Notes under the pieces: model-generated
What the model was told of the DNA's origin: nothing
The model's input: only the letters and a program-made list of their open reading frames with translations
Database searches by the model: none
In this document: piece after piece, positions 1-7,772 of the stretch
Layout of the letters: every line of letters begins with the position of its first letter
How positions within the stretch are numbered: position 1 is the stretch's first letter
DNA from: Burkholderiales bacterium
GTDB lineage: Bacteria > Pseudomonadota > Gammaproteobacteria > Burkholderiales > JAEUMW01
Length of the DNA: 11,334 nucleotides
Direction of reading: 5' to 3'
Assembly (NCBI GenBank): GCA_016791285.1
Contig: JAEUMX010000413.1
Span: forward strand, 1 to 11,334
Position numbers and translations under genes: made by a program

Positions 1-1008
1 GAAGGAGACATCGTTGGTGGTGGTCTCCAGGCGCAACACCCGGTCAAACTTGTCGTACATCTTCACCCCGGTCTTGCCGAAGCGGTGCTTGATGCAGGTA
101 CCCTCGATGCGCGTGGCAAAGCGGCTACCGATCTCCTGGGCCAGTTGCGGCGTGATCTTCTTGCCAAGAAAGCTGGCCACCTGCTCGGCCTTGACCGCCA
201 GCACGGCCTGACGCGAGAGTTGCTCGTACAGCGGGCCAAGGGTTGCCTCGGAGCGAAAGATCAGATCCGTGGCGTACTCCACCTGCATCAGGCTCCAGTG
301 ATAGCGCTGCCCGAAGACATCGAGCACCGGGCACAGGCGCGCGGCGTAGCGGTCCAGCCGCCGGTGCAACGCATCGGGTTTGAGAGAGTCGGCCAGCGCC
401 TGCGCCCGCTCGACGTCGGCAAGGCGCACGAACGCGTTGTCGGCCGCCGTGAAGTCAATGCCGGCCGCGGCGAGCTTACGCGCCAGCCAGCTGTGGCCGT
501 TGCAGTAGAACTGCAGCCGAAACGGACACCACGTGGGCACGCGCAGGTAACACAGGCCGAGCAGCTCGTCGATGAAGTAAAAGTAGTAATGCAAGCACTT
601 GCCCGAGGCGGGTTTGAGGAAACTCTTGCCGCTCGCCTTGTCGTGCCAGGGCTTGTAGCTCTCGCAGGCTTCCATGGCCGAGATCACGTGTACCAGCCCC
701 GGATGATCGCCGCGCTCAGCCAGTACCTTGGCCACCACGTCCTCCTTGCGGATATGCGCGCGGCCAATAAACTCAATCTTTGCTCCTTGCTCCTCGGCCA
801 GCTGCTGCGCACGCGCTCGAATCCGCTCCCGCAGCGGCTCGGCGAAGCGCGCGTAGTCGAAGATGCGGATTGCCCGGGCGTTCAGAAAGCTCGTCATACC
901 CGCCGCGTAGCAGATCCCCGGCAGCGTGCCGGTAATTACGATCCGGTCGTAGCACGACAGCACCCCCACCATTCGGTCTCGGTAGCGCTCTGTGAGCATC
1001 TGCGTCAT
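1..1008 (-). CDS. Uncharacterised protein, 5' part (336 codons visible, runs off left edge)
   Basis: An uninterrupted minus-strand frame starts at an ATG at 1008 and is still open at base 1. The start has a GGGAGA-type ribosome site about 7 nt upstream; a second in-frame ATG lies at 999. The product looks like a real globular protein. It is rich in aromatic residues and has dense motifs such as SCYDRIVITGTLPG (18-31), KCLHYYFYFIDELLG (137-151), RVPTWCPFRLQFYCNGHSW (156-174), KAEQVASFLGKKITPQLAQE (273-292) and IEGTCIKHRFGKTGVKMYDK (301-320). There is no signal peptide or obvious membrane segment. From memory it resembles a recurrent, often multicopy family of proteins of roughly 450-500 residues annotated only as hypothetical. 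I cannot assign a reaction. It is transcribed divergently from dapE. A mobile-element passenger is possible but unproven. The gene is certain; its function is unknown. Confidence 0.8.
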   Translation of the reverse strand, partial: MTQMLTERYRDRMVGVLSCYDRIVITGTLPGICYAAGMTSFLNARAIRIFDYARFAEPLRERIRARAQQLAEEQGAKIEFIGRAHIRKEDVVAKVLAERGDHPGLVHVISAMEACESYKPWHDKASGKSFLKPASGKCLHYYFYFIDELLGLCYLRVPTWCPFRLQFYCNGHSWLARKLAAAGIDFTAADNAFVRLADVERAQALADSLKPDALHRRLDRYAARLCPVLDVFGQRYHWSLMQVEYATDLIFRSEATLGPLYEQLSRQAVLAVKAEQVASFLGKKITPQLAQEIGSRFATRIEGTCIKHRFGKTGVKMYDKFDRVLRLETTTNDVSF

Positions 1009-1056
1009 CGCCGTCTCCCATGCTCGGCCCGCCGTGATACTTTAACCTCTTTGGTT

Positions 1057-2268
<1,212 letters not shown>

Positions 2269-2275
2269 GGCGCTC

Positions 2276-3175
2276 GTGTACTCGCAGGCCCGCACCGAGC
2301 TCAAGACGCTGCGCGATGCCTTGCGCTTCGCAGTCAGCCGTTTCGGCGAGGCGAATCTCGTCTTCGGCCACGGCACCGACAACGCGTTCGACGAAGCCGC
2401 GTACCTGGTCCTGCACGCGCTGCACCTGCCGCTGGACCGCCTCGAGCCTTTTCTGGATGCGCGGTTGACGCGGCACGAGATGGGCCGCGTGCTCGATCTG
2501 GTGGAGCGCCGCGTGGTCGAGCGCTGTCCCGCGGCCTACCTTACGAACGAGGCGTGGCTCGGCGATTTGCGCTTCTACGTCGACCGGCGGGTGATCGTCC
2601 CGCGCTCGTTCATTGCCGAGCTCATCCGCGAGCGTCTCGTGCCGTGGCTGCCCGAGAACGCGGCGATATCCCGGATCCTCGATCTTTGCACCGGGTCGGG
2701 CTGCCTCGCGGTGATGCTCGCTTTCTTTTTTCCCGAGGCCCAGGTGGTGGCGACCGACCTCTCGCCCGGCGCGCTCGAGGTCGCCGCGCGCAACGTCCGC
2801 GACCATGGTCTGGCCGGGCGCATCGAGCTGATGGAGGCGGACGTGTTCTCCACCGTCGGCGCACAGCGCTTCGATCTCATCGTCTCCAATCCGCCCTACG
2901 TGACGGACGCGGCGATGGCGGCGCTGCCGGATGAGTATCGCTGCGAGCCCGAGGCGGCGCTCGCCGGCGGCGCGGATGGCATGAACGTGGTGCGACGGAT
3001 CGTGAACGAGGCAGCCGCGTACCTTACCGACGACGGCTTGCTCGCGGTGGAGGTCGGCCAGAATCGCGATTGCGTCGAGGCGGCCTTCCCGCACCTGCCG
3101 CTGGTGTGGCCCGCGACGCGCGGGGGCGAGGACCGGGTATTCGTGATCGCGCGGGCCGATCTGCCGGGAGCGTAG
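2276..3175 (+). CDS. prmB: Ribosomal protein L3 N5-glutamine methyltransferase (PrmB)
   Basis: PrmB uses S-adenosylmethionine to methylate a glutamine side chain of ribosomal protein L3 during 50S assembly. The 299-residue product has the helical N-terminal domain (about 1-100), the PrmB-type segment YLTNEAWLGDLRFYVDRRV (88-106) before VPRSFI, the SAM-binding motif I DLCTGSGCL (136-144), an acidic Asp161 ending motif II, and the catalytic NPPY at 205-208, which binds the glutamine amide. The segment around 88-110 and the L3-type sequence favour PrmB over PrmC/HemK. The start is a GTG; a GAGG overlapping the dapE stop (2267-2270) serves as its ribosome site, giving translational coupling. The 3' 152 nt overlap the convergent rluB frame. 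Confidence 0.95.
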   Translation: MYSQARTELKTLRDALRFAVSRFGEANLVFGHGTDNAFDEAAYLVLHALHLPLDRLEPFLDARLTRHEMGRVLDLVERRVVERCPAAYLTNEAWLGDLRFYVDRRVIVPRSFIAELIRERLVPWLPENAAISRILDLCTGSGCLAVMLAFFFPEAQVVATDLSPGALEVAARNVRDHGLAGRIELMEADVFSTVGAQRFDLIVSNPPYVTDAAMAALPDEYRCEPEAALAGGADGMNVVRRIVNEAAAYLTDDGLLAVEVGQNRDCVEAAFPHLPLVWPATRGGEDRVFVIARADLPGA

Positions 3176-4034
3176 CGGTGGCCGGGACCGGCTCGCCGAG
3201 TGCTCGCAGCAGCGCGCCCACCTCCGCCGCCGTGAGCTCCCGGGCCTGGCCGCGGCGCAGACGGGGCGGCAGCACGACCGGGCCGAAGCGCACGCGGATG
3301 AGACGGCTCACCGGATGTCCGACCGCCTCGAAGAGGCGGCGCACGATGCGGTGGCGGCCTTCGCGCAGCACCACCCGGTACCAGCGGTTCGCGCCGGTGC
3401 CGCCGCCCTCCTCCAGCGAATCGACGCGTGCCGGTCCGTCCTCCAGTTCCACCCCGCGCTGGAGGGCAGCCTGCCGCTCGTGCGTGACTTCGCCCCGGGT
3501 GCGCACCGCGTACTCCCGCTCCAGCTCGAAGCGCGGGTGGGCAAAGCGGTTCGCCAGGTCGCCCGAGGTCGTGAACAGGAGCAGTCCGCTGGTGTTGAAA
3601 TCGAGCCGGCCGATGTTGAGCCAGCGGCCGCCCGCCACCCGCGGCAGCTGATCGAAAACGCTGGGGCGGCCTTCCGGGTCGTCACGGCTCACGATCTCGC
3701 CTTCGGGCTTGTGATAGATCAGCACGCGCGGCAGCGCAGCCTGTCCGTGGCGCAGCTCGCGACCGTCCAGGCACACGCGATCGTGCGCCCCGACGCGGGT
3801 GCCGAGGGTGGCCCTGGCGCCGTTCACGGTAAGCCGTCCGGCGCGAATCCAGTCCTCCATGTCGCGACGCGATCCGAGGCCGAGCGATGCGAGGACCTTC
3901 TGCAAGCGTTCGTCCGGCGCGGGGGGTCGCTGCGCACGTGCGGGGCGCGCTGCCGTCCGACCCGGCGGGCGCGGCGCTGCTGCGCGCGGGCGGCGCGTCG
4001 GCCGCGGTCTGAGTGGCCCGGGGCGCGCTCTCAC
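3024..4034 (-). CDS. rluB: 23S rRNA pseudouridine(2605) synthase (RluB family)
   Basis: RluB isomerises a uridine of 23S rRNA in the peptidyl-transferase region (U2605 in E. coli) to pseudouridine. The product has an Arg/Pro-rich extension (1-40), an S4 RNA-binding domain (about 41-90, starting [17 protein letters not shown]) and the RsuA/RluB catalytic domain. Landmarks are [20 protein letters not shown] (108-127), [15 protein letters not shown] (142-156) with Asp145 as nucleophile, EREYAVR, and [15 protein letters not shown] (225-239). I place the start at a GTG at 4034 that overlaps the recR stop as GTGA, because no other start lies before the S4 domain. The recognisable domain ends near residue 280; the last 50 residues are basic and overlap prmB. 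At 336 residues it is longer than E. coli RluB. RluE or RluF are less likely given the RluB-type sequence. Confidence 0.9.
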   Translation of the reverse strand: MRARPGPLRPRPTRRPRAAAPRPPGRTAARPARAQRPPAPDERLQKVLASLGLGSRRDMEDWIRAGRLTVNGARATLGTRVGAHDRVCLDGRELRHGQAALPRVLIYHKPEGEIVSRDDPEGRPSVFDQLPRVAGGRWLNIGRLDFNTSGLLLFTTSGDLANRFAHPRFELEREYAVRTRGEVTHERQAALQRGVELEDGPARVDSLEEGGGTGANRWYRVVLREGRHRIVRRLFEAVGHPVSRLIRVRFGPVVLPPRLRRGQARELTAAEVGALLRALGEPVPATATLPADRPARSRIPGPRPRASRATPAAGAGRPPRRNRDSGRPPPRASRRR

Positions 4035-4630
4035 GGTGCGGGCCGCCGGTCCAGCACCGCCTGCGCCAGTGTTCCGCTGTCCACGTGCTCGAGCTCGCCA
4101 CCGGCCGGCAGGCCCTGGGCGATGCGGCTCACCGTGCGGCCGCGGGCGCGCAGCATCTCCGCGAGGTAGTGGGCCGTGGCTTCCCCCTCGTGCGTGAAGT
4201 TGGTGGCGAGTATCACCTCCTGCACGGTCTCGTCCTGGGCTCTTTGCAGCAGTCGATCGAGGTGCAGCTCGCGCGGACCGACGCCGTCCAGCGGCGAGAG
4301 GCGACCCATGAGCACGAAGTAAAGTCCCTGGTAGCACTGCGCCTGCTCCATCATCAGCAAGTCGGCGGGCGTTTCCACCACGCACAGCAGCGACGCATCG
4401 CGACGCGGGCTTGCGCACAGCGCGCAGACGACCTCTTCGGTGAAGGTATTGCAGCGCTCGCAGTGGCGGATGCGCTGCAGTGACTGCTGGAGGGCGCCCG
4501 CCAGGCGATCTGCCCCATCGCGATCGCGCTGGAGGAGGTGATAGGCCATGCGCTGGGCCGACTTCGGGCCTACCCCCGGCAGGCAGCGCAGCGCTTCAGT
4601 GAGCTCCTGAAGGCTGGATGGAGTCTTCAC
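4031..4630 (-). CDS. recR: Recombination mediator protein RecR
   Basis: RecR forms a ring-shaped clamp with RecO and helps load RecA onto SSB-coated single-stranded DNA in gap repair. The 199-residue product is full length. It shows the helix-hairpin-helix [20 protein letters not shown] (14-33), a Cys4 zinc site at C57, C60, C69 and C72 (HCERC and CALC), and a Toprim domain (about 80-175) opening [15 protein letters not shown], with [11 protein letters not shown] at 148-158. The C-terminal strand is [20 protein letters not shown]. The start is GTG ([10 protein letters not shown]), matching family N-termini, with no strong ribosome site within the usual distance. It lies 40 nt after ybaB and overlaps rluB by GTGA. 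The ybaB-recR pairing is widely conserved. Confidence 0.97.
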   Translation of the reverse strand: MKTPSSLQELTEALRCLPGVGPKSAQRMAYHLLQRDRDGADRLAGALQQSLQRIRHCERCNTFTEEVVCALCASPRRDASLLCVVETPADLLMMEQAQCYQGLYFVLMGRLSPLDGVGPRELHLDRLLQRAQDETVQEVILATNFTHEGEATAHYLAEMLRARGRTVSRIAQGLPAGGELEHVDSGTLAQAVLDRRPAP

Positions 4631-4670
4631 AAAACACGTGAACGGTGTATCTCTTCTTATTGATTATCAG

Positions 4671-4994
4671 TCAGAATGGCAGCTTCATCCCGGGCGGTAG
4701 CTGCAATCCCGCCGCGAACCCGCCCATCTTCTCCTGCACCGTGGCATCGACCCGCCGCACCGCATCGTTGAAGGCGGCGGCGATGAGATCCTCGAGCATT
4801 TCCTTGTCGTCGGTCACGAGGCTCGGATCGATCGCGACCCGCTTCACGTCGTGGCGGCAGGTCATCACGACCTTGACCAGACCGGCGCCGGACTGCCCCT
4901 CGACCTGCACCGAGGCAAGCTCCTCCTGCACGCGCTTCATGTTCTCCTGCATCTGCTGGGCCTGCTTCATCAGTCCAGCGAGTTGGCTTTTCAT
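4671..4994 (-). CDS. ybaB: YbaB/EbfC family nucleoid-associated protein
   Basis: YbaB/EbfC proteins are small dimeric DNA-binding proteins that coat DNA and affect nucleoid structure and gene expression. The 107-residue product has the family layout: an N-terminal helix that carries the dimer tweezer ([20 protein letters not shown]), a central beta segment with [20 protein letters not shown], and a C-terminal helix ([17 protein letters not shown]) with a Gly/Pro-rich tail ending PPGMKLPF. The ATG at 4994 is chosen because an AGAGGAA ribosome site sits about 8 nt upstream; an in-frame TTG six codons earlier would bury that site. It lies between dnaX (30 nt upstream) and recR (40 nt downstream), the classic order. 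Confidence 0.95.
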   Translation of the reverse strand: MKSQLAGLMKQAQQMQENMKRVQEELASVQVEGQSGAGLVKVVMTCRHDVKRVAIDPSLVTDDKEMLEDLIAAAFNDAVRRVDATVQEKMGGFAAGLQLPPGMKLPF

Positions 4995-5024
4995 GATCGA
5001 TTCCTCTTGCAATGAGACCGTGCC

Positions 5025-6638
5025 TCACGGCAGCGGTCGGATGGATTCGGGAACGATGCGACCGCCCAGGTCTTCGACCAGCTCGCGCACGAAAGGGTCA
5101 CCTTCGATGGCCGCGATCGCCTGCGACTGGCGAGCCTGTCGATCCTGGGCATCGAGCTCTGCCGGCGTGCTGCCGCCCGCGGTGCCGACCGCGATCACGA
5201 CGCGGCGGAGCGCTGCCCCGAAGCGCTCCTTGAGCACGGAGCGCAGCTTTTCCTGATAAGCCTTTTCCATGAGGTGCCGGTGCGCCTCCGGCACGCGCAG
5301 TTCTACGCATCCGTCCGCGCAGGCGGCGAGCTCGCAGTGCTGCGCCAGCATACCCGCCATCCCGCCTACGCGGAGCGATTTCACGAACGCGGGCCAGTCC
5401 TCGATGTGCAGCGGTCCGGCGGGAGAATCCGGCGCTGGTGCCGGCGTCGGCACGGGAGCCGGAGCATCCTGGGGCGTCGCCTTCGCCGGCGGTGCGGGCG
5501 GAGCCGTTGCGCGGAGCACCCCGGCCGGCGGTGGCTGGGCGCGGGCACCCTCGGCACCCGTCGGTGCAAACGCGAGCATGCGCAGGAGCGTCATGGTGAA
5601 GCCCGCGTATTCATCGGGGGCCGCACCCAGGTCGGCGCGACCCTGCAGCGTGATCTGGTAGCAGAGCTGCAATTCCTCGGGCGAGAAGCGCGGCGCAAGC
5701 GCCTCCAGCCGTGCGAAATCGGGATCGTCGCGCGCCGCCGCCGCCGGCGCAAGCTGGAGCACCGCGAGCTCGTGCAGCACCGCGCCCAGTTCCTGCAGTG
5801 CGGCGTCGAACGACAACGCGCGGCTTTCGAGCACGTCGGCCTGCGCCATCAGGTTGGCCCCGTCACCGGCCGCCACGGCTTCCAGCAGTTCGAACGCATA
5901 GCTTCGGTCGACCGCACCGAGCATGGCGCGTACGCCGGCCTCGGCCACCGAGCCGCCACCGTAGGCGATCGCCTGATCGAGCAGACTGAGACTGTCGCGC
6001 AGGCTGCCCTGCGCCGCCTGTGCGATGAGCTGCAGGGCGGGTGCTTCGAACGGCACGCCCTCCGCACCCAGAACCTGTTCCAGCCGCGCGCGGATCTGCG
6101 GCACCGGGATCTGCTTGAGATTGAACTGCAGACAGCGCGAGAGCACGGTTACCGGAATCTTCTGCGGATCGGTGGTCGCGAGGATGAACTTGACATGCGC
6201 CGGCGGCTCTTCCAGGGTCTTCAGCATCGCGTTGAACGCCGAGCGCGACAGCATGTGCACTTCGTCGATGATGTACACCTTGAAGCGCGCCGCGGTCGGC
6301 GCGTACAGCGCCCCTTCCAGCAGCTCGCGCATGTTGTCGACCTGGGTGTTCGAGGCCGCGTCGAGCTCGATCAGGTCGACGAACCGCCCGCCGTCGATCT
6401 CGCGGCAGGCCGCGCACTGTCCGCACGGTTTGCTACCGACCCCGGTCTCGCAGTTCAGAGCCTTGGCTATGATGCGAGCGAGCGTGGTCTTGCCGACCCC
6501 GCGCGTGCCGGTGAAGAGGTAGGCGTGGTGCAGGCGCTGCTGGTCGAGCGCGTTCGCAAGCGCACGTACCACATGCTCCTGTCCGACCAGATCGTCGAAG
6601 CATCGGGGCCGCCACTTGCGGGCGAGAACCTGGGTCAA
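5025..6638 (-). CDS. dnaX: DNA polymerase III subunits gamma/tau (DnaX)
   Basis: DnaX is the ATPase motor of the clamp loader and, as tau, couples polymerase and helicase at the fork. The 537-residue product opens MTQVLARKWRPRCFDDLVGQ. It has Walker A GTRGVGKT (44-51), a zinc module at C63, C72, C75 and C78, Walker B YIIDEVHML (122-130), sensor 1 LATTD (153-157), the SRC arginine finger (167-169) and sensor 2 GSLRDSLSLLDQ (211-222). A Pro/Ala-rich linker (about 365-408) leads to the tau C-terminal domain from about 411. I see no A-AAA-AAG slippery heptamer, so production of the short gamma form by frameshifting is not evident. The start is TTG at 6638, the only start in register with the family N-terminus. 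It sits 4 nt after the pagL stop with a weak ribosome site, suggesting coupling. Confidence 0.96.
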   Translation of the reverse strand: MTQVLARKWRPRCFDDLVGQEHVVRALANALDQQRLHHAYLFTGTRGVGKTTLARIIAKALNCETGVGSKPCGQCAACREIDGGRFVDLIELDAASNTQVDNMRELLEGALYAPTAARFKVYIIDEVHMLSRSAFNAMLKTLEEPPAHVKFILATTDPQKIPVTVLSRCLQFNLKQIPVPQIRARLEQVLGAEGVPFEAPALQLIAQAAQGSLRDSLSLLDQAIAYGGGSVAEAGVRAMLGAVDRSYAFELLEAVAAGDGANLMAQADVLESRALSFDAALQELGAVLHELAVLQLAPAAAARDDPDFARLEALAPRFSPEELQLCYQITLQGRADLGAAPDEYAGFTMTLLRMLAFAPTGAEGARAQPPPAGVLRATAPPAPPAKATPQDAPAPVPTPAPAPDSPAGPLHIEDWPAFVKSLRVGGMAGMLAQHCELAACADGCVELRVPEAHRHLMEKAYQEKLRSVLKERFGAALRRVVIAVGTAGGSTPAELDAQDRQARQSQAIAAIEGDPFVRELVEDLGGRIVPESIRPLP

Positions 6639-6642
6639 CGCT

Positions 6643-7203
6643 CTAGAACCAGTAGCCGAGCCGGATCTCGTTGAAGTTGATGCCCTGATTGGGCGAGCAG
6701 ATACCGGCGTTCGACAGATGCTGGTAGCGGTACATCAGCTCGAAGGCATTGCGCGGGCCGAACGTGATCCCCGCCCCCACGTGATCGCCAAAGGAAAAAT
6801 TGCAGCCGAAGCGGCGATCCGCGCTGACCGACGTTTCGGAAAGGTAGTGGACGCCGATGCCGCCCTCGAGAAACGGCGAGATCATGCTCTTGTCGGTCTG
6901 CTGGATGCGCAGCACCGGCGTCAAACCCACGTTCCACAGGCTCGCATGGGTCGCGCGCGGGCTACTGTTGTCCCAGTAACCGACAGTGAACTCGACGTAG
7001 GTGCCGAGGTGCCAGTTTCCCAGCGGTAGCCATTGCACGCCGAAGTCGTACTGTACACCGCCCTGGTACATGTCGACGTCGGTGTTGCTGTCGTTGCTCC
7101 AGCCGTACTGGAAGGAACCGCCGAAGCGCTCGGCGGCCGCCGCCGTTCCCATCCCACCGGCAAGCGCGGCAACGCAGCCGAGGACCATCAGGTTCTTCTT
7201 CAT
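6643..7203 (-). CDS. pagL: Lipid A 3-O-deacylase family outer-membrane protein (PagL-like)
   Basis: PagL proteins are small eight-stranded outer-membrane barrels that remove the 3-position acyl chain of lipid A. The 186-residue product begins with a signal peptide: MKK, a hydrophobic stretch, and a likely cleavage after AAAA at residue 24. The mature part has alternating barrel strands rich in Gly, Tyr and Trp and ends in a C-terminal aromatic Phe (RLGYWF). The family signature YRYQHLSNAGICSPNQGIN (158-176) carries the catalytic His162 and Ser164. The third residue, Glu140 in the Pseudomonas enzyme, aligns to Asn176 here, so activity is uncertain. A GAGGAG ribosome site precedes the ATG at 7203, partly inside a small hairpin. 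It sits between ffs and dnaX, an odd place for a lipid A gene. Family membership is confident; activity is not. Confidence 0.85.
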   Translation of the reverse strand: MKKNLMVLGCVAALAGGMGTAAAAERFGGSFQYGWSNDSNTDVDMYQGGVQYDFGVQWLPLGNWHLGTYVEFTVGYWDNSSPRATHASLWNVGLTPVLRIQQTDKSMISPFLEGGIGVHYLSETSVSADRRFGCNFSFGDHVGAGITFGPRNAFELMYRYQHLSNAGICSPNQGINFNEIRLGYWF

Positions 7204-7210
7204 TGCGTGG

Positions 7211-7223
7211 GCTCCTCGGGAGC
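7211..7223 (-). promoter_or_regulatory. Ribosome binding site of pagL within a 5-bp hairpin
   Basis: GCTCC (7211-7215) and GGAGC (7219-7223) form a perfect 5-bp stem with a 3-nt loop. On the minus strand the GAGGAG ribosome site, about 9 nt before the pagL ATG, is partly held in this stem. The pairing is seen directly; an effect on translation is inferred. Confidence 0.4.
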
Positions 7224-7242
7224 TGTCGTGAAATAGGGGGGG

Positions 7243-7340
7243 GGGCGAGCCTGACCCCCGGCACTTGCAGAGAATAGCTGTGGCTGCTTCCTTCCGGACC
7301 TGACCAGGTTCACTACCGTGCAATGCGGGGAGGCCCGCCC
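7243..7340 (-). ncRNA. ffs: 4.5S RNA, signal recognition particle RNA (small bacterial type)
   Basis: This RNA binds Ffh to form the signal recognition particle, which targets nascent inner-membrane proteins to FtsY and SecYEG. The diagnostic apical domain is on the minus strand at 7305-7282: GGTCAGGTCCGGAAGGAAGC followed by AGCC, with the GGAA tetraloop and the symmetric and asymmetric loop bases bound by Ffh. The two ends close a long hairpin: GGGCGGGCC (7340-7332) pairs with GGCTCGCCC (7251-7243), allowing one G-U pair. Length is about 98 nt, slightly shorter than the 114-nt E. coli RNA. Exact ends are inferred from the terminal stem. A run of ten G (plus strand 7236-7245) covers the 3' end. 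No U-tract terminator follows, so transcription may continue into pagL. Confidence 0.95.
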
Positions 7341-7358
7341 GAGCTTCGAAAACGAACC

Positions 7359-7398
7359 GTGGAATCGCCGGCTGCCTCTAGCACCACGCCGGTTCCAC
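7359..7398. other. 40-nt inverted repeat upstream of ffs
   Basis: GTGGAA (7359-7364) pairs with TTCCAC (7393-7398), and inside it CCGGC (7368-7372) pairs with GCCGG (7388-7392). One side has a 3-nt bulge (TCG) and the loop is 15 nt. It lies 18 nt upstream of the 5' end of 4.5S RNA. If transcription starts further upstream, it would form a hairpin in the 4.5S precursor leader. It could also be a terminator-like element or a protein site. No T-run flanks it. Confidence 0.5.
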
Positions 7399-7412
7399 GC
7401 AAAACGGGGCTC

Positions 7413-7441
7413 ATTATTACCGGAAACCCGAGCGAACTCCA
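7413..7441 (-). promoter_or_regulatory. Tentative minus-strand promoter for ffs/pagL/dnaX
   Basis: On the minus strand AATAAT (7418-7413) matches five of six bases of the -10 consensus. The element 17 bp upstream, TGGAGT (7441-7436), is a poor -35. Transcription would begin near 7405, giving a 4.5S precursor with a leader of about 65 nt that contains the inverted repeat at 7359-7398 and would need 5' processing, as RNase P does for E. coli 4.5S RNA. I see no better promoter closer to 7340. Confidence 0.25.
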
Positions 7442-7474
7442 CTCCTGCTCCATGGCAAGGGCCGTGCACCTTGC

Positions 7475-7502
7475 TTGACTCGACCTTGCGCGGTGCTACA
7501 AT
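7475..7502 (+). promoter_or_regulatory. Sigma70-type promoter upstream of acs
   Basis: TTGACT (7475-7480), a 16-bp spacer and TACAAT (7497-7502) match the sigma70 consensus at five of six bases in each element. The predicted start of transcription is near 7509, giving an acs leader of about 264 nt. It is the best promoter-like sequence I found in the window. It reads away from the ffs operon, so the two transcription units diverge here. Confidence 0.65.
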
Positions 7503-7508
7503 CGACCG

Positions 7509-7772
7509 ACGAAAAAATAAGCAATGCTCGACGCTTAGGGCGCAGTCGAGAAAGGCCGCGCGGCATCGACGTAAGGCGCAAGCGCGGCGAGATCAGGGAA
7601 TCGCCATCATGGAGACGGAGGTAATGTTGCTCCCCGGCGAGAATCGACTCCCGCCCCTGCCCATACCCCGGCATCCGCGCCCCACACCGGCAGCAGAAGA
7701 TGATTCGAGGATTGGGCAGATTCGATCCCAATCCATTAAAGTCGGGCGATTTTTCCACTTGGAGGAGTGAGC
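7509..7772 (+). promoter_or_regulatory. Long acs leader with three stem-loops
   Basis: The stretch between the predicted transcription start and the acs ATG holds no convincing gene but has three perfect inverted repeats. They are CTCGAC/GTCGAG (7527-7532 / 7545-7550), GGCGA/TCGCC (7586-7590 / 7601-7605) and GGATTGGG/CCCAATCC (7709-7716 / 7727-7734). The last is the strongest and lies 27 nt before the acs ribosome site GGAGGAG (7761-7767). It does not match a riboswitch I know. Regulatory function is inferred from length and symmetry only. Confidence 0.4.
7609..7770 (+). CDS. Possible 53-codon leader ORF before acs (doubtful)
   Basis: An ATG at 7609 opens a 53-codon frame starting [16 protein letters not shown]. 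It ends in a TGA 2 nt before the acs ATG, so its stop adjoins the acs ribosome site. The predicted peptide is proline- and arginine-rich with no recognisable domain, signal or membrane segment, and its ribosome site (AGGGA, rather far upstream) is weak. The stop position would suit translational coupling, but in GC-rich DNA a frame this short easily arises by chance. Confidence 0.12.
   Translation: METEVMLLPGENRLPPLPIPRHPRPTPAAEDDSRIGQIRSQSIKVGRFFHLEE

Noticed and set aside
4034..4418. rluB start at the ATG at 4418
   Set aside because: The extra 128 codons lie wholly inside recR in another frame and have shadow-like Arg/Pro/Gly composition.
4631..4670. AT-rich ybaB-recR gap with GATAAT on the minus strand as a recR promoter
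   Set aside because: The hexamer is good but no acceptable -35 is present, and close spacing favours operon read-through.
5274..6674. A 466-codon plus-strand frame antisense to dnaX
   Set aside because: dnaX is certain, and the antisense product is Arg/His-rich with no domain.
6643..7323. Longer pagL start (ATG at 7323)
   Set aside because: It would begin inside the 4.5S RNA gene and place 40 residues before a clear signal peptide; the ATG at 7203 has a ribosome site.
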